Positions 7,755-21,266 are shown, counted from the first letter of the stretch. The stretch is 52,864 nt of DNA from Planctomycetota bacterium (GCA_023261505.1 JAHFOV010000007.1:1-52864), one strand, 5' to 3'. The notes: a model not told the origin generated them from the sequence alone. A program made the numbers and translations.

Positions 7755-10700
7755 ATGGTAAAATCTAAACAAGCAATGCAAATAAGAGATTACAGCAAAG
7801 TTACCGAGGTTGTCGAGGTTCCCAACCTCACCCAGATACAGACGGACGCCTACAGGAACTTCCTCCAGATTGATGTTCCCGCCTCAAGGCGAAAGGAAAA
7901 GGGGTTGGAGGCCATTCTAAAGGAGATTTTTCCTATAAAAAGTTATGACGAAAAACTCGTACTTGAGTATATAAAGTATGAGTTGGGAAAGGCCAGATAC
8001 ACCCCAGAGGAGTGCAAGCAGTTAAGACTCACTTACGGTAGACCCCTAAGGCTTCGTTTAAGGTTAACCAACAGGGAAAAGCAGGAAAGTGTGGAGGAAG
8101 AAGTCTATGTAGGAGAAATGCCGATAATGATAGGCGGAGGCGAGTTCATCATCAATGGTAAGGAGAGGGTTGTTGTTATTCAACTCCATCGCTCCGCTGG
8201 TGTGGACTTCCTTGAAGAAGTTTGTGCAGAGAAAAGGCTTCATTCTTGCCGAATAATCCCAGAAAGAGGTAGCTGGGTGGAGATAGAGGTAAGTAAAAAA
8301 GATACCCTGCATGTTCGTATAGATCAGAGTGGACGCTTTCCTGCCACATGTTTTCTTAGGGCCATGGCAGAAGAGTTCTCTAGTGACGAGGACATACTAC
8401 GGCTCTTCTATGATACAGAAACTGTTAACTTGACTGCCTTATCCAAACTAAAAGGGAGTTATTTTGCGCAGGCGGTCTTTGACCCCAAGACAGGTGAGGT
8501 AATCCTAAAGGCAGGCGCTCTCCTCACGGACGAGACAATTGATGCACTGAGTAAGCTAGACCTAAAAGCGACAGAAATTATAAAAAAAGTAGACGACCCC
8601 ATAATCCTAAATTCTCTAGACGAAGACAAAACAAAGAGCCACGAAGAGTCGCTCAGGAAACTTTATGCCCGCTTCCGCCCAGGCAACCCTCCACAGCTAG
8701 ATAAGGCCAAACAACTCTTTTATGAGAAATTTTTTGACCCCAGCAGATATCGCCTTGGGTCGGTGGGCAGGTTCCGTCTAAATAGGAAACTCTCCCGGGA
8801 GGTTCCAGATTCAGAGATGACCCTTCAGAAGGAAGACATAGTAAATGCAATCAGGTACTTAATAAAATTGAGAAAAGGAGAAGGGGTTGTAGATGATATA
8901 GACCACCTGGGGAACAGGAGGTTAAGGTGTATAGACGAACTAGTGAGTGAGGAACTTCGCAGGGGCTTCTTGAAGCTTCGCAGAACTGTTCAGGAGAGGA
9001 TGAGTGGTAAGGATGTAGAACAACTTACCCCGAGGGCCCTGATCAACACCAAGACAATTATGTCCACCATAGATTACTTCTTCAGTAGGGGAGAGCTCTC
9101 CCAGGTACTTGACCAAACCAACCCCCTCTCCCAGCTTACCCACGAGAGGCGCCTTAGCGCCTTAGGCCCCGGAGGACTGAACCGAAAGAGGGCTGGGTTT
9201 GAAGTCAGAGACGTACACGTATCCCACTACGGAAGGATATGCCCCATTGAAACGCCAGAAGGCACAAACATAGGACTTATAGCCTCCTTAAGTATTTTTG
9301 CCACTGTGGACGAGTATGGCTTTCTGGTCACCCCTTACCAGAGGGTAAAAGATGGAAAGCCCACCGGGGAGATACAAAATCTCAGGGCAGATGAGGAAGA
9401 AGGTAAGAGGTTGGCGCCGGCGGACGCATTAGTTAGCCTTGACGGTCGCGGGTTATATGAGAAGGTACTTGTCAGACAAAATGGAGACTTCCAGATAGTG
9501 AACTCCAAAGAAGTGGATTTTGTAGACGTCTCTCCCAGACAGCTTGTTGGGGTTTCAGCCAGCCTTATTCCATTCCTAGAACACAGCGATGCTAACCGCG
9601 CACTTATGGGTTCCAACATGCAACGTCAGGCAGTACCTCTCCTTAAAACGGAACCAGCCATAATCTGCACCGGAATGGAAAAAGTGGTGGCCAAAAACTC
9701 CAGTATGACCTTGAAGGCCGAAAATCCAGGTACAGTTACAAAAGTAACAGGCGATACAATTATCGTAAACGATAGGGATGTTTACCAACTGAGAAAATTT
9801 GTAGGGCTTAATGAACGTACATGCCTTAATCAGAAACCTGTAGTTTCAGAGGGCCAGAAAGTCAATAAAGGGGATATCCTGGCAGATGGGGCTGCAACCT
9901 GTGATGGCGAACTGAGCCTAGGAAGAAATGTCCTGGTGGCCTTCCTGGCCTGGGATGGGTACAACTTTGAAGACGCTATCGTGATAAGCGAAAGACTCCT
10001 TAAGGAGGATTATTTCACCTCTGTCCACATTGAAGAGTTTGAGGTGGAGGTCAGAGAAACCAAATTAGGCAAAGAGGAGTTTACCAGGGATATACCTAAT
10101 GTATCAGAAAAAGCCTTGAAGAACCTTGACGAGCACGGCATAGTCCTGGAGGGCACAAAGGTTAGGCCAGGGGACATCTTAGTGGGAAAGATAGCGCCCA
10201 AGAGTCGTAGTGAACTATCTCCGGAGGAGAAACTCCTCTATGCTATCTTTGGGCGGGCTGGAGAAGATGTTAGAAATGAGTCTTTTGAAGTACCCTCAGG
10301 GGTAGAAGGAATAGTAACAAGTACCCAGAGATTTTCGCGCAGGGCCTATTTATCCGAAGAAGAAAGAAATAGGATAAATCAAGAAATAAACAGGCTCGAA
10401 ACCCATTACAGTAAAGAAGTAGCCCATGAGTTTGCTGCTATGCTTCATGCCCTGCAAAAAGAAATAGGTGAACCCTTAGTAGATAGCCAGACCCACCAAG
10501 AGTTTAAAGTCAAGGCAGGCATGCAGATAAAACAGGTGCTGGAGATGGAGGAGACTTTCAATGTAGAAAATATTGCCTTTAGCACCAACAAGAAGAGGGA
10601 GCAGGCAATAGACCTTTGCCAACCTTTCCTCAGGAAGATAGAGTCACTTAAGGACGAGAGGGACAGGAAGATAAACAATCTTAAGAGGGGAGACGAACTG

Positions 10701-11447
10701 CCAAGCGGTGTCTTGGAAGTAGCCAAAGTATCCCTTGCCATAAAAAGAAAGCTCTCTGTAGGAGACAAGATGGCGGGCAGGCATGGAAACAAAGGAGTAA
10801 TTGCCAAGATTCTTCCAGAAGAAGATATGCCCTTCTTGGAAGATGGCACCCCAGTGGATATCTTGCTTAATCCTTTAGGGGTACCTTCCAGGATGAACAT
10901 AGGACAGATTATGGAGACCCACCTGGGTTGGGCAGCCAAAATCCTGGGATTCAGGGCTATCACTCCTGTTTTTGTAGGGGCTTCCGAAGAAGAGATAAGA
11001 GAGACCCTCAAAGAGGCCGGACTCCCAGAAGAGGGTAAGGTTACACTCTGCGATGGTCGTACAGGAGATCTCTTTGGGCAGAGAGTAACAGTGGGTTATA
11101 TGTATGTGATGAAACTGCACCACCTTGTAGATGACAAAGTTCATGCCAGGGCCACTGGCCCTTACTCCCTCATCACACAACAACCCCTGGGTGGAAAAGC
11201 CCGTTTTGGTGGGCAGAGGTTTGGAGAGATGGAGGTATGGGCCCTGGAGGCTTATGGTGCTGCCTACAACCTCCAGGAGCTACTGACAGTTAAGAGCGAT
11301 GATGTGGAGGGAAGAACGAAAATTTATGAGGCCATGGTCAAAGGAGAGAATTGCCTGGATGCAGGCATACCGGCCTCCTTCGATGTACTATGTAAAGAGA
11401 CGCAGGGTCTCTGCCTTAATATGGAATTAGAGAAAAAGAAGTTTTAG
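7755..11447 (+). CDS. rpoB: DNA-directed RNA polymerase subunit beta
   Basis: The 1230-residue subunit is complete. The rifampicin-binding cluster (about residues 446-505) reads [21 protein letters not shown] and keeps the Asp, His and Ser whose changes give resistance in other bacteria, so sensitivity is expected. The C-terminal half has [11 protein letters not shown] and the [24 protein letters not shown] region that joins beta'. It follows rplL by 13 bp and precedes rpoC by 13 bp. Confidence 0.98.
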   Translation: MVKSKQAMQIRDYSKVTEVVEVPNLTQIQTDAYRNFLQIDVPASRRKEKGLEAILKEIFPIKSYDEKLVLEYIKYELGKARYTPEECKQLRLTYGRPLRLRLRLTNREKQESVEEEVYVGEMPIMIGGGEFIINGKERVVVIQLHRSAGVDFLEEVCAEKRLHSCRIIPERGSWVEIEVSKKDTLHVRIDQSGRFPATCFLRAMAEEFSSDEDILRLFYDTETVNLTALSKLKGSYFAQAVFDPKTGEVILKAGALLTDETIDALSKLDLKATEIIKKVDDPIILNSLDEDKTKSHEESLRKLYARFRPGNPPQLDKAKQLFYEKFFDPSRYRLGSVGRFRLNRKLSREVPDSEMTLQKEDIVNAIRYLIKLRKGEGVVDDIDHLGNRRLRCIDELVSEELRRGFLKLRRTVQERMSGKDVEQLTPRALINTKTIMSTIDYFFSRGELSQVLDQTNPLSQLTHERRLSALGPGGLNRKRAGFEVRDVHVSHYGRICPIETPEGTNIGLIASLSIFATVDEYGFLVTPYQRVKDGKPTGEIQNLRADEEEGKRLAPADALVSLDGRGLYEKVLVRQNGDFQIVNSKEVDFVDVSPRQLVGVSASLIPFLEHSDANRALMGSNMQRQAVPLLKTEPAIICTGMEKVVAKNSSMTLKAENPGTVTKVTGDTIIVNDRDVYQLRKFVGLNERTCLNQKPVVSEGQKVNKGDILADGAATCDGELSLGRNVLVAFLAWDGYNFEDAIVISERLLKEDYFTSVHIEEFEVEVRETKLGKEEFTRDIPNVSEKALKNLDEHGIVLEGTKVRPGDILVGKIAPKSRSELSPEEKLLYAIFGRAGEDVRNESFEVPSGVEGIVTSTQRFSRRAYLSEEERNRINQEINRLETHYSKEVAHEFAAMLHALQKEIGEPLVDSQTHQEFKVKAGMQIKQVLEMEETFNVENIAFSTNKKREQAIDLCQPFLRKIESLKDERDRKINNLKRGDELPSGVLEVAKVSLAIKRKLSVGDKMAGRHGNKGVIAKILPEEDMPFLEDGTPVDILLNPLGVPSRMNIGQIMETHLGWAAKILGFRAITPVFVGASEEEIRETLKEAGLPEEGKVTLCDGRTGDLFGQRVTVGYMYVMKLHHLVDDKVHARATGPYSLITQQPLGGKARFGGQRFGEMEVWALEAYGAAYNLQELLTVKSDDVEGRTKIYEAMVKGENCLDAGIPASFDVLCKETQGLCLNMELEKKKF

Positions 11448-11460
11448 TGAGGTATAGTTT

Positions 11461-14400
11461 ATGGAAAACATATTAGAAAAAGCAAACGAGTATGATGCAG
11501 TAAGGATACGCCTGGCCTCCCCCGAGGACATCCGCAGTTGGTCTTACGGAGAGGTGAAGAAGCCAGAGACAATCAACTATCGTACCTATAGACCGGAGAA
11601 AGACGGACTCTTTTGCGAGAGGATCTTTGGGCCGGAAAGAAACTGGGAATGCTTCTGCGGCAAGTATAAGGGGATTAAGCACAAAGGCATAGTATGTGAC
11701 AGGTGCGGGGTAAAGATTACCCATTCCAAGGTGAGAAGAAAACGGATGGGCCATATAAACCTGGCTGCACCAGCCGTCCACATCTGGTTCTTTAAGGCCA
11801 TGCCTTCCAGGTTGGGCATCCTTCTGGGGATGAAGACTAGTAGCCTGGAAAAGGTTATTTACTTCCAGGACTACGTGGTCATAGACCCCGGGAACACGCC
11901 TCTAAAAGAATATCAGCTTCTAAGCGAAGAAGAATACCGGGACTGCCAGGAAAAATATGGAGAACACAGTTTCAAGGCTGGGATGGGAGCTGAGGCAATA
12001 GAGGCCCTTTTAAAGAAGCTAGACCTTGTGCAGCTCTCTAAAGACCTTAGGGAACAGTTAGCCCAGACGTCAGCTCGTCAGCGCCAAAGAGAGATTATTC
12101 GTAGACTGGAGCTGGTAGAGGCGGTGAGGGACTCAGGGAACAAACCTGAGTGGTTAGTCCTCAGGGTCGTTCCAGTTATACCGCCCGACCTCAGGCCTTT
12201 AGTGCTTCTGGAAAGCGGCAATTTTGCCACCAGCGACCTTAACGACCTCTACAGAAGGATTATAAACCGTAACAACCGGCTGAAAAAGCTCATGGAGCTA
12301 AATGCCCCAGAGGTCATCATCCGTAACGAAAAAAGGATGCTTCAGCAGGCTGTAGACTCACTTTTTGACAACGAGCGTTCCAAACGCCCAGTCTTAGGCA
12401 GTAACAACAGGCCCCTAAAAAGTCTCACAGACATGATTCAGGGAAAGCAGGGCCGCTTCAGAGAGAACCTCCTGGGCAAGAGGGTAGACTACTCTGCCCG
12501 CTCAGTAATAGTAGTAGGCCCAGAGCTCAAACTCCACCAGGTAGGTCTGCCGAAAAAAATTGCCCTGGAACTCTTTCAACCCTTTATCATCCGTAGACTC
12601 AGAGAACTAGGTCTGGCCGACACAATAAAGAGCGCTAAACGAATACTCTCCAAAAAGGAAGAAGTGGTATGGGACATACTAGAAGAGGTAGTACGCCACC
12701 ACCCTGTACTTCTCAACAGAGCTCCTACCCTTCACAGAATGGGTATTCAGGCCTTTGAGCCCGTCTTGGTTGAAGGTAATGCCATAAAGCTCCATCCATT
12801 AGTGTGTAAGGGCTTTAATGCAGACTTTGATGGCGACCAGATGGCTGTCCACCTTCCACTTTCCTATGAGGCTCAAATAGAGGCAGTAACCCTGATGCTC
12901 TCCACAAACAACATCTTTTCCCCAGCCTCTGGAGAGCCCATTATTACACCTTCCCAGGACATAGTTTTGGGCTGCGCCTATCTTACCCACTGGATAGAAA
13001 ATGAGGAACTGGAGAAACCCAGGAGGGTCTTTACCTCCTTTGACGAGATATTCATGGCATATAGCGAAAAGAAGATAAAAATCCACACCCATATAGAAGT
13101 TCGACTACAAGAAGGCAAAGCAGTCATGGGCAAAGAAGGGCCCCAAGAGACTAGCAATGGACTGCTTAAGACCACCGTAGGGAGGGTTATATTTAACGGC
13201 ATCCTGCCTGAAGGATTACCCTTTTATAATTATAATCTGGACCAAAAAGGCCTGAACCGTATCATCCAAGATTGCTACAAAAACTTAGGAAGAGAAACGA
13301 CCATTGAGCTATTGGACAGCGTCAAGGAACTAGGTTTCAAAGAATGTACGAACGCGGGGCTCTCCCTGGCCATAAGTGACCTAAAGATGCCCAGGAAAAA
13401 GGCTCAGATCATAGCCAAGGCTGAGGCAGAGGTAGAAAAGATCCAGAAGCACTATCGTAAAGCCGCCATCACGGAGGGGGAACGCTACAACCAGATCATC
13501 GATGTCTGGACCGATGCCACTAACACAGTTGCAGAGGAGATGCTAAAAGAGCTTGAGACAGATACAAGGGATGATAGGCCGCACCTTAATCCTGTATATC
13601 TCATGATAAACTCTGGGGCCAGGGGAAGTAACCAGCAGATACGCCAGCTGGCAGGCATGAGAGGCCTTATGGCCAAGCCTTCCGGACGTATCATAGAAAC
13701 GCCCATAAAGGCCAACTTTAGGGAAGGGTTAGGAGTGCTAGAATACTTTAGCTCCACCCATGGTGCTAGAAAGGGACTGGCAGATACTGCCCTTAAGACA
13801 GCAGATAGTGGCTATCTCACTAGAAAACTGGCAGATGTGGCCCAGAACGTGGTGGTTACTGGGAGAGATTGCGGGACGCTGGGTGGCACATCCAAAAGCG
13901 CTATTTACAGGGGAGACAAAGTGGAAGTGCCACTGAGCAAAGTCATCACGGGAAGGGTTGCCAGGAATCCGATAGTGGACTTAGTAAGGGATGAAGTTAT
14001 AGTTAGAGAGAACGAGTTGATTACAGAGGAGAAGGCCAAAAGAATAGAGGCTTTGGGCATAGACAAGATAAGGGTCCGCTCCCCCCTTGCTTGCGAGATG
14101 CCTTTGGGTGTATGCAGCATGTGCTACGGGATGGATCCTTCAAGGGGTGAGCTAGTGGAAGATGGCACGGCCGTGGGTATAATTGGGGCACAATCTATAG
14201 GAGAGCCAGGTACTCAGCTCACCATGAGGACATTCCATATAGGTGGTACGGCTGCTCGTTCTGTGGAAGAGTCTGAACTCAGGTCAAGAAGGACAGGAAT
14301 AGTAGAGTATGCTCCCAACCTTAAAGTGGTAAAAAATCCTCTGGGCCAGATAGTCTCCCTTGTGGGCAACGGCGAGATCAACATCCTGGACGAAAAGAAA

Positions 14401-15543
14401 AGACTTATAGATAAATATTTAGTACCTATGGGTACTGCCATAGTTGTAAACAACGGTGAAAAGATAGGTGCTCAGCATCTACTGGCCAAGTGGGATCCTC
14501 ATATGACTCCAATCCTGGCGGAGTTCAAGGGCATTATACGCTTTGAGGACATCCTGGAAGGCAAGACCATGCATACAGAGATAGATACTGCGGCAAAGAT
14601 TACCAGGAAGGTCATTATAGAACACAAAGGAGATTTCCACCCGCAGGTTATCATAGAGGACTCTTCCGGGAAGATAGTCAGCGCTTATCCCATACCGGAA
14701 AAGGCCTATATAGAGGTAGAAGAAGGGGAAGAAGTAAACCCAGGAACACTGCTGGCAAAGACCCCCAGAGAAATAGCACGCACGGAGGATATTACTGGTG
14801 GTCTACCCAGGGTGACGGAAATCTTTGAGGCCAGAAAACCGAAAGACCCAGCCGTAATTAGCGAAATAGATGGTATGGTGGAGCTGGGAGAAAAGAGGAG
14901 GGGTAAAAGGACTATAATCGTTACAGATGAGGTCTCCGGCGTTCAAAAAGAACACCTCGTCCCCAGGGGAAAACACCTTAAAGTCCACAGGGGAGATCGG
15001 GTAAAAGCTGGCGACCCACTGGTGGAGGGACCTCTTGTACTTCAGGACGTTCTGCGTATATCTGGAGAAGAAGAATTACAGCAGTACATGTTAAAAGAGG
15101 TACAGAACGTCTACCGTTCTCAGAATGTCCCTATAGACGACAAACACATAGAGATTATTATTAGCCAGATGCTTAGGAAGGTGAAAGTAGATGAACCCGG
15201 TAGTAGCACTTTCCTGCCAGGGCAGATAATCGACAAGTTTAAATTTAAGGAAGAGAACAAAAGAGTAAAGGAACTTAAGGGTAAACCTGCCACAGCCAAA
15301 CCACTGCTTATGGGCATCACCAAGGCTGCACTGCAGTCAGAGAGTTTTATCTCCGCAGCCAGTTTCCAGGAGACTACCAAAGTCCTTGCTTTAGCTGCCC
15401 TGAGAGGACAGAAGGACAACCTCCAGGGTCTTAAGGAAAACGTTATCCTCGGCCACCTAGTACCTGCCGGTACAGGTTTTAAGGGTTTTACAGGCCTGGA
15501 GGTTAGGAAGGTAGAACTGGAGTCTCCAAAGGAGTCTAGTTAA
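11461..15543 (+). CDS. rpoC: DNA-directed RNA polymerase subunit beta'
   Basis: The 1360-residue subunit has the N-terminal zinc ribbon (CFCGKYK...CDRCG), the catalytic Mg site NADFDGDQ (residues 453-460; Asp455, 457 and 459), the bridge helix/trigger loop region ([18 protein letters not shown]), and the second zinc site ([11 protein letters not shown] plus an upstream Cys in CGTLGG). It is unbroken and followed after 36 bp by rpsL with an AAAGGAG site, so the str genes continue the same string. Confidence 0.98.
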   Translation: MENILEKANEYDAVRIRLASPEDIRSWSYGEVKKPETINYRTYRPEKDGLFCERIFGPERNWECFCGKYKGIKHKGIVCDRCGVKITHSKVRRKRMGHINLAAPAVHIWFFKAMPSRLGILLGMKTSSLEKVIYFQDYVVIDPGNTPLKEYQLLSEEEYRDCQEKYGEHSFKAGMGAEAIEALLKKLDLVQLSKDLREQLAQTSARQRQREIIRRLELVEAVRDSGNKPEWLVLRVVPVIPPDLRPLVLLESGNFATSDLNDLYRRIINRNNRLKKLMELNAPEVIIRNEKRMLQQAVDSLFDNERSKRPVLGSNNRPLKSLTDMIQGKQGRFRENLLGKRVDYSARSVIVVGPELKLHQVGLPKKIALELFQPFIIRRLRELGLADTIKSAKRILSKKEEVVWDILEEVVRHHPVLLNRAPTLHRMGIQAFEPVLVEGNAIKLHPLVCKGFNADFDGDQMAVHLPLSYEAQIEAVTLMLSTNNIFSPASGEPIITPSQDIVLGCAYLTHWIENEELEKPRRVFTSFDEIFMAYSEKKIKIHTHIEVRLQEGKAVMGKEGPQETSNGLLKTTVGRVIFNGILPEGLPFYNYNLDQKGLNRIIQDCYKNLGRETTIELLDSVKELGFKECTNAGLSLAISDLKMPRKKAQIIAKAEAEVEKIQKHYRKAAITEGERYNQIIDVWTDATNTVAEEMLKELETDTRDDRPHLNPVYLMINSGARGSNQQIRQLAGMRGLMAKPSGRIIETPIKANFREGLGVLEYFSSTHGARKGLADTALKTADSGYLTRKLADVAQNVVVTGRDCGTLGGTSKSAIYRGDKVEVPLSKVITGRVARNPIVDLVRDEVIVRENELITEEKAKRIEALGIDKIRVRSPLACEMPLGVCSMCYGMDPSRGELVEDGTAVGIIGAQSIGEPGTQLTMRTFHIGGTAARSVEESELRSRRTGIVEYAPNLKVVKNPLGQIVSLVGNGEINILDEKKRLIDKYLVPMGTAIVVNNGEKIGAQHLLAKWDPHMTPILAEFKGIIRFEDILEGKTMHTEIDTAAKITRKVIIEHKGDFHPQVIIEDSSGKIVSAYPIPEKAYIEVEEGEEVNPGTLLAKTPREIARTEDITGGLPRVTEIFEARKPKDPAVISEIDGMVELGEKRRGKRTIIVTDEVSGVQKEHLVPRGKHLKVHRGDRVKAGDPLVEGPLVLQDVLRISGEEELQQYMLKEVQNVYRSQNVPIDDKHIEIIISQMLRKVKVDEPGSSTFLPGQIIDKFKFKEENKRVKELKGKPATAKPLLMGITKAALQSESFISAASFQETTKVLALAALRGQKDNLQGLKENVILGHLVPAGTGFKGFTGLEVRKVELESPKESS

Positions 15544-15579
15544 TAACCTAAACTTAGAAAGGAGTAAAAAGCCCCCTTT

Positions 15580-15951
15580 ATGCCTACAATAAACCAATTA
15601 GTACGAAAGGGAAGAGAAAAAGTAAGAAAAAAGAGTAAGAGTCCTGACCTTGAAAGCTGTCCCCAAAAAAGGGGTGTATGTCTCCAGGTTATGACAAGGA
15701 CGCCCAAAAAACCCAACTCTGCCTTGAGAAAGGTAGCAAGGGTTAGGCTTTCAAATGGAAGAGAAATTACTGCTTACATTCCTGGAGAAGGCCACAACCT
15801 GCAGGAACATTCCATTGTCCTCGTAAGGGGTGGTAGGGTGAGAGACCTTCCGGGTATAAAGTATCACATAATCCGAGGTACCTTGGACTCAGCCGGAGTG
15901 GAGGGCAGGAGGAGAAGCCGCTCCAAGTACGGTGCTAAGAGTCCCAAGTAA
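15580..15951 (+). CDS. rpsL: 30S ribosomal protein S12
   Basis: The 123-residue decoding-centre protein contains [13 protein letters not shown], where streptomycin-resistance changes occur in other species, and [11 protein letters not shown], which bears the Asp that is methylthiolated in many bacteria. The resistance-linked lysines look wild type. Confidence 0.98.
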   Translation: MPTINQLVRKGREKVRKKSKSPDLESCPQKRGVCLQVMTRTPKKPNSALRKVARVRLSNGREITAYIPGEGHNLQEHSIVLVRGGRVRDLPGIKYHIIRGTLDSAGVEGRRRSRSKYGAKSPK

Positions 15952-15965
15952 AGGAGCAAAATTGT

Positions 15966-16439
15966 ATGGCTTTAGAATATAGAAGTACAGAGGTCTTTCT
16001 TAAACCCGATGTGGTGCACGGGAGTAAACTCGTCTCTAAGTTCATCAATAATCTAATGAGAAAAGGGAAGAAGAGTTTAGCGGAAAAGATATTATACAGT
16101 GCCTTGAACGTGGTTAAGAAGCGTTTGCCAGATAAAGAACCTCTAGAGGTATTAGAAACTGCGGTAAATAATGTAAGACCCTTGGTGGAGGTACGTTCGC
16201 GGCGCATTGGTGGTGCCACCTACCAGGTTCCTGTAGAGGTTCCAAGAAAAAGACAGCTTTCCCTGGCCTTAAGATGGGTAATTCAGGCTGCCAAGGCAAA
16301 AAAGGGGCGTCCAATGTATCAGAAACTGGCCGATGAACTTATGGATGCTTATAAAAGACAAGGCGCCGCTTATACAAAGAGAGAAAATACACACAAGATG
16401 GCTGAGGCCAATAAGGCCTTCGCCCACTTTACATGGTAA
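15966..16439 (+). CDS. rpsG: 30S ribosomal protein S7
   Basis: This 157-residue assembly protein binds the 3' domain of 16S rRNA. Family motifs include [11 protein letters not shown] and [10 protein letters not shown], and the C-terminal tail is full length. It sits 14 bp after rpsL and is followed 13 bp later by fusA. Confidence 0.98.
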   Translation: MALEYRSTEVFLKPDVVHGSKLVSKFINNLMRKGKKSLAEKILYSALNVVKKRLPDKEPLEVLETAVNNVRPLVEVRSRRIGGATYQVPVEVPRKRQLSLALRWVIQAAKAKKGRPMYQKLADELMDAYKRQGAAYTKRENTHKMAEANKAFAHFTW

Positions 16440-16452
16440 GGTAAGGAGTAAC

Positions 16453-18510
16453 GTGGAGAAGAAACCTTTAGAAAAATTACGGAATATTGGAATAGCTGCT
16501 CACATAGACGCGGGGAAGACCACCCTAAGTGAGAGGATACTTTATTATACAGGAAGGGCCTACAAGATGGGCGAGGTGGATGAGGGCACTGCTACCCTGG
16601 ACTGGATGGAGGAGGAGCAGAAAAGGGGAATAACCATCACTGCAGCTGCCACCTCCTGCTCGTGGAAGGATTTCCAGATAAATCTTATTGATACCCCAGG
16701 TCACGTAGATTTTACGGCAGAGGTTGAGAGGTCCTTGAGGGTTCTAGACGGGGCCATTTGCGTATTTTGTGGGGTAGGGGGGGTAGAGGCACAATCGGAA
16801 ACCGTTTGGCGTCAAGCTGACAGATACAATGTACCAAGGTTAGCTTTTGTCAACAAACTGGACAGAGTGGGCTCAGACTTCTTTAAAGTAGTTGCGGAGA
16901 TTAAGGAGAAGTTGGGAGCAAAACCCGTCCCAATACAAATTCCTCTGGGGAGAGAACAAAGTTTCAAGGGCTGCATAGACCTGGTACGGATGAAGGCCTG
17001 GGTATACGAAGGGGAAGGGCTAGGTACAAAATATAAGGAGATAGATATTCCATCTGAGGATTTACCACTGGCCAGGAAGATACGTGAGGAGCTAGTGGAG
17101 AAGGTGGCAGAAGAGGTAGATTGGTTTATGGAGATGTACCTAAGGGAGGAGCCTATTGGAGAGGAAGATATTAAGAAGGCTATCCATGAGGCCACGATTA
17201 GTACAAGGATAGTCCCTGTACTTTGCGGCTCAGCCTTGAAACACAAGGGGGTTCAAATGCTGCTAGACGCAGTGTGTGACTACCTTCCTTCGCCATTGGA
17301 TATACCCCCTGTAAAAGGTGCCCATCCTGAGAAAGAAGAGGAAATAGTCAAAAAAGCCTCTGAGGAAGAACCTCTGGCTGCCCTTGCCTTTAAAATTATG
17401 ACTGATAAACACGGCGACCTTACATACTTGAGAATCTACTCTGGGCGACTGCGTTCAGGACAGAGGGTCTTTAATTCCCGAAAAAAGAAAGTAGAGTTAG
17501 TGAGCAGACTTTACAAGATGCATGCCAACACCAGGGAGCAGGTCGAAGAGGCTGTAGCCGGAGACATCGTAGCTGCTATTGGCCTGAAGGATACGGTTAC
17601 AGGAGATACGCTTTGTGAAAGGCAGCATCCGATCTTGCTGGAGCCTGTCCACTTCCCAGAAACGGTCATTTCTATGGCTATAGAACCTAAGACACAAGCC
17701 GAAAAAGAAAAACTTATATATGCCCTGAATAAACTGAAGAAGGAAGACCCCACCTTTAACGTCAAGGTGAATGAGGAGACCGGGCAGCTCTTAATAGCTG
17801 GTATGGGTGAGCTCCATCTTGAGGTACTGAAAAACCGAATGCTCAGTGAATACAAGGTGGACGCCAACGTAGGCTCGCCAAGGGTGGCCTATAAGGAGAC
17901 CCTGTCAAGGGCAGTGCTAATAGAGGAAAAGTTTATTCAGCAGACCGGGGGCCATGGGCAGTACGGTCATGTTGTGATTCAGTTTGAGCCTTGCAAGGAT
18001 GCCCATCCAGTCATTTTTGAGGATGAAATAAAGGGAGGGGCTATCCCCAAGAATTACATTAAGTCGGTAGAAGCGGGCGTAAGAGAGACTACCCAGGGAG
18101 GTGTTCTTGGGGGATATCCATTGATTAATATCAAGGCCACACTCAAAGATGGCTCACATCATCCTGTGGATTCCTCAGACCTTGCCTTTTATACTGCAGC
18201 AGCCAGGGCCGTTACCCATGCTGTACAGGAAGCTGGCTCAGTGCTGCTAGAGCCAATAATGAAGGTAGAGGTATCTGTACCAGAAGCCAACCTGGGTGAT
18301 GTTCTAGGAGACCTTAACAGCCGCAGGGCCGATATCCTGGAGCTTGACATCAGGAGTGGAGTTCGAATTATCAGAGGTCTTGTACCCCTGGCAGAGATGT
18401 TTGGTTATGCCACTGTTTTGAGGTCTCTCACCAGTGGGAGGGGTAGCTATATCATGGAGCCCTATGAGTACAGGGCTGTCCCTAAAGAACTCTGTGTACA
18501 AACAGATTAG
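16453..18510 (+). CDS. fusA: Elongation factor G
   Basis: The 685-residue GTPase drives translocation. The start is a GTG at 16453 with AAGGAGT just upstream, giving [21 protein letters not shown]; reading further upstream would only overlap rpsG. G1 is AHIDAGKTT at residues 16-24, then [15 protein letters not shown] and NKLD. Domains II-V are complete, including the [11 protein letters not shown] loop of domain IV. The string continues to the S10 operon with no tuf in between. Confidence 0.97.
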   Translation: MEKKPLEKLRNIGIAAHIDAGKTTLSERILYYTGRAYKMGEVDEGTATLDWMEEEQKRGITITAAATSCSWKDFQINLIDTPGHVDFTAEVERSLRVLDGAICVFCGVGGVEAQSETVWRQADRYNVPRLAFVNKLDRVGSDFFKVVAEIKEKLGAKPVPIQIPLGREQSFKGCIDLVRMKAWVYEGEGLGTKYKEIDIPSEDLPLARKIREELVEKVAEEVDWFMEMYLREEPIGEEDIKKAIHEATISTRIVPVLCGSALKHKGVQMLLDAVCDYLPSPLDIPPVKGAHPEKEEEIVKKASEEEPLAALAFKIMTDKHGDLTYLRIYSGRLRSGQRVFNSRKKKVELVSRLYKMHANTREQVEEAVAGDIVAAIGLKDTVTGDTLCERQHPILLEPVHFPETVISMAIEPKTQAEKEKLIYALNKLKKEDPTFNVKVNEETGQLLIAGMGELHLEVLKNRMLSEYKVDANVGSPRVAYKETLSRAVLIEEKFIQQTGGHGQYGHVVIQFEPCKDAHPVIFEDEIKGGAIPKNYIKSVEAGVRETTQGGVLGGYPLINIKATLKDGSHHPVDSSDLAFYTAAARAVTHAVQEAGSVLLEPIMKVEVSVPEANLGDVLGDLNSRRADILELDIRSGVRIIRGLVPLAEMFGYATVLRSLTSGRGSYIMEPYEYRAVPKELCVQTD

Positions 18511-18513
18511 TCG

Positions 18514-18541
18514 TTGACAAAAAAATAAAATGTGATAAACT
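18514..18541 (+). promoter_or_regulatory. Probable sigma-70-type promoter of the S10 operon
   Basis: A consensus TTGACA (18514-18519) starts 4 bp after the fusA stop, and TAAACT (18536-18541) follows at 16 bp. A start near 18548 leaves a leader of about 25 nt before rpsJ, too short for the long L4-controlled leader of E. coli. Confidence 0.65.
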
Positions 18542-18573
18542 CTAAGTTTTTGGGAATTTTTACCAGGTGAGTA

Positions 18574-18885
18574 ATGGTAATTGATCAAAAGATAAGGATA
18601 AGGATGGAGGCCTATGACCACACGGTGCTAGACCAGGCCGCCGCAGAGATAGTGGAGACAGCCAAAAGGACGGGGGCTAAGGTCTTTGGGCCTATACCAC
18701 TTCCTACAAGGATAGAGAGGTACACGGTCCTCAGGTCTCCTCATGTGGATAAGAAATCTAGAGAGCAGTTTGAAATTCGCACGCACAAGCGGCTGATAGA
18801 TATCTTAGAACCTACTGCTAAAACAGTAGATGCCCTGAACAGGCTAAACATGCCGGCAGGGATAGAGATAAAAATTAAGGTATAA
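18574..18885 (+). CDS. rpsJ: 30S ribosomal protein S10
   Basis: The 103-residue protein is full length, with the loop [20 protein letters not shown] and the C-terminal motif [15 protein letters not shown]10 also pairs with NusB and NusG in antitermination and coupling. It opens the S10-spc-alpha string and has its own promoter upstream. Confidence 0.98.
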   Translation: MVIDQKIRIRMEAYDHTVLDQAAAEIVETAKRTGAKVFGPIPLPTRIERYTVLRSPHVDKKSREQFEIRTHKRLIDILEPTAKTVDALNRLNMPAGIEIKIKV

Positions 18886-18900
18886 ATTGGAGAGTTTTGG

Positions 18901-19530
18901 ATGATTAGCGGGATACTGGGGAAGAAAATCGGCATGACCCAGCTCTTTCAAGAGGACGGTAAGTTAGTGCCGGTCACTGTTTTGCAAGCAGGGCCATGCT
19001 ATGTCCTACAGGTGAAGACACAGGAGAAGGACGGCTACTCTTCCCTGCAATTGGGCCTTGAAGATAAGAAGGAAAAGAATACCCCAAAGCCTGAGATAGG
19101 ACATACTCAGAAGGCCTCAACAACCCCCAAGCGGTTTATCCGAGAGATACCTTACTCAAACAGCCCACCCTTCCAGCCTGGACAGGCCATAGGAGTGGAA
19201 GTCTTTACAGACACAAAGAAGGTAGATATCACAGGGTTGAGCAAGGGAAAGGGTTTTCAAGGGGTAATGAAGAGGTGGGGTTTTGTCGGTGGGCCAGCTA
19301 CCCATGGCTCTACAAGGCATAGGGCCCCAGGCTCAATCGGCTCCAACACAGACCCAGCGAGGGTATGGAAGGGCAAACGCATGTCAGGGCATATGGGCAT
19401 GGAGAGGGTAACTGTCCAGAACATTGATGTAGTAAAAATAGATGCCCAGAGAAACCTCCTCATGATTAAGGGAGCGGTGCCCGGGGCCGAGGGAAGCTTT
19501 GTTATTATAAGGAAAAGCGTAAAGGAATAA
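18901..19530 (+). CDS. rplC: 50S ribosomal protein L3
   Basis: The 209-residue protein has the signature [11 protein letters not shown] and the W-loop region [18 protein letters not shown] that reaches toward the peptidyl-transferase centre. Its glutamine-methylation context is conserved. It is separated from rpsJ by 15 bp. Confidence 0.98.
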   Translation: MISGILGKKIGMTQLFQEDGKLVPVTVLQAGPCYVLQVKTQEKDGYSSLQLGLEDKKEKNTPKPEIGHTQKASTTPKRFIREIPYSNSPPFQPGQAIGVEVFTDTKKVDITGLSKGKGFQGVMKRWGFVGGPATHGSTRHRAPGSIGSNTDPARVWKGKRMSGHMGMERVTVQNIDVVKIDAQRNLLMIKGAVPGAEGSFVIIRKSVKE

Positions 19531-19535
19531 AAAGC

Positions 19536-20150
19536 GTGATAGAGTTGGCAGTATATAACAGCCAGGGGAAAGAGGTAGATAAGGTCTCTATGGAAGAAGA
19601 ACGCCTGGGGGGAGAAGTAAAGAAGGCCCTTCTCAAGGAGGCAGTTCTTATGTATGAGGCTAACCAGAGGGTGGGTACTGCCTGTACAAAGACCAAGGCA
19701 GAGGTCCACGGCTCCGGCAGAAAGCCCTGGGCACAGAAGCATACAGGCAGGGCAAGGGCTGGAACGATACGCTCTCCTTTGTGGAGGAAGGGGGGAGTGG
19801 TATTTGGTCCTAAGCCCAGGGACTATTACTATCAGATACCGAAAAAGGCTAGAAGAGAGGCCCTTCGTTCCGCCCTGTTGGGTAAACTCCTTGATAGAGA
19901 GGTTAAAGTGGTAGATAGTTTAAGATTGGATAGCCCCAGCACCAAGGCAATGGCCCAAATCCTGAAGACCCTGGGCATCGATGGAAGCTGCCTGGTGGTG
20001 GCCAGGGATGATGATAACCAGACCCTCTGGAAGTCCATTAGGAATATTCCTGGAATGGCTCTTATGCCCGCCTCTCAATTGAATGCCTACGAGGTTCTAA
20101 AAAGAAAGACACTCCTTATAACAAGGGATCAGCTCGCTGGTCTACAGTAA
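19536..20150 (+). CDS. rplD: 50S ribosomal protein L4
   Basis: This 204-residue protein lines the exit tunnel with L22. It starts at a GTG (19536), 5 bp after rplC. The tunnel loop (KPWAQKHTGRARAGTIRSP, about residues 65-85) is intact, the site where macrolide-resistance changes occur in other bacteria. Confidence 0.97.
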   Translation: MIELAVYNSQGKEVDKVSMEEERLGGEVKKALLKEAVLMYEANQRVGTACTKTKAEVHGSGRKPWAQKHTGRARAGTIRSPLWRKGGVVFGPKPRDYYYQIPKKARREALRSALLGKLLDREVKVVDSLRLDSPSTKAMAQILKTLGIDGSCLVVARDDDNQTLWKSIRNIPGMALMPASQLNAYEVLKRKTLLITRDQLAGLQ

Positions 20151-20152
20151 CC

Positions 20153-20434
20153 ATGGACGCCTATCAAATAATCAAAAAACCTTTGCATACTGAAAAAAGC
20201 GTCACCGACAGAGATAAACAACGCGCCTATCACTTTGAGGTGGACGAAAGGGCCAACAAGATACAAATAAAGCAGGCCATAGAGAGATTTTTCAATGTAA
20301 AGGTCCTCAAGGTGAGGACTACGAATAAGAGAGGTAAACCCCGAAGGACTCGATACGGTCCTTTGAAGATCCATACCTGGAAAAAGGCGATTGTGACCCT
20401 AGTGGAAGGTAACACTATAGATTTGGGATACTAG
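20153..20434 (+). CDS. rplW: 50S ribosomal protein L23
   Basis: The 93-residue exit-tunnel protein docks signal recognition particle and trigger factor. The family features [11 protein letters not shown] and the loop [12 protein letters not shown] are present. It starts 2 bp after rplD. Confidence 0.97.
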   Translation: MDAYQIIKKPLHTEKSVTDRDKQRAYHFEVDERANKIQIKQAIERFFNVKVLKVRTTNKRGKPRRTRYGPLKIHTWKKAIVTLVEGNTIDLGY

Positions 20435-20438
20435 AGAA

Positions 20439-21263
20439 ATGGTAAAATATTATAAACCTACTTCTTCCGGAAGACGCTTTGCCAGCGTCTTAGATTTTTC
20501 TGAGATTACAAAAGAAGAGCCAGAAAAGGCCCTGCTGGAACCCCTTCCAAAGTCAGGGGGAAGGAATAATGCGGGTAATTATACAGCCCGACATCGTGGA
20601 GGAGGGGAGAAGCGTCTTTACAGGGTAATGGACTTTAAGCGAGACAAGAACAATGTTCCAGCTAGGGTAGCATCCATTGAGTATGATCCAAACCGCTCTG
20701 CCTTTATTGCCCTCCTTCACTATATGGATGGGGAGAAACGATATATTTTAGCCCCGGTGGGATTGAAAGTAGGCGATACTGTGATGTCTGGGGAACAAGT
20801 GGAGCCCAAAGTAGGAAACGCTATGCTCTTAAAAAATATTCCGCTAGGGATGGAGATACACAATATAGAGCTGCAAGCCGGACATGGAGGTGTACTTGTC
20901 AGGTCAGCAGGTGGTGTGGCCAGGATCCTTGCCAAAGAGGGTGGATATGCCCACGTGGTGCTCCCATCAGGGGAAATCCGTAAGATACATGAGAATTGCA
21001 GGGCAACAATCGGTCAGTTGGGCAACCTGGACCACATCAATGTTACCTTCGGGAAAGCTGGAAGGAGAAGGCACATGGGGAAGAGGCCTCATGTCCGTGG
21101 GGTTGCCATGAACCCTGTATCCCATCCCATGGGAGGAGGCGAGGGAAGGGCCCACGGAGGACGTCCTCCCTGTTCCCGTACGGGTGTGCTTTCCAAAGGA
21201 GGAAAGACACGAAAAAGGAGGGCTGTTTCTAACAAGTTTATTCTTCGCAGGAGGCAAAAATAA
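20439..21263 (+). CDS. rplB: 50S ribosomal protein L2
   Basis: The 274-residue protein supports the peptidyl-transferase centre. The C-terminal signature [19 protein letters not shown] carries the invariant histidine. The protein is complete. Confidence 0.98.
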   Translation: MVKYYKPTSSGRRFASVLDFSEITKEEPEKALLEPLPKSGGRNNAGNYTARHRGGGEKRLYRVMDFKRDKNNVPARVASIEYDPNRSAFIALLHYMDGEKRYILAPVGLKVGDTVMSGEQVEPKVGNAMLLKNIPLGMEIHNIELQAGHGGVLVRSAGGVARILAKEGGYAHVVLPSGEIRKIHENCRATIGQLGNLDHINVTFGKAGRRRHMGKRPHVRGVAMNPVSHPMGGGEGRAHGGRPPCSRTGVLSKGGKTRKRRAVSNKFILRRRQK

Positions 21264-21266
21264 GAA

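Noticed and set aside
16333-16452. Longer N-terminus for EF-G
   Set aside because: It overlaps rpsG and has no family counterpart; the GTG at 16453 has a Shine-Dalgarno and the expected N-terminus.
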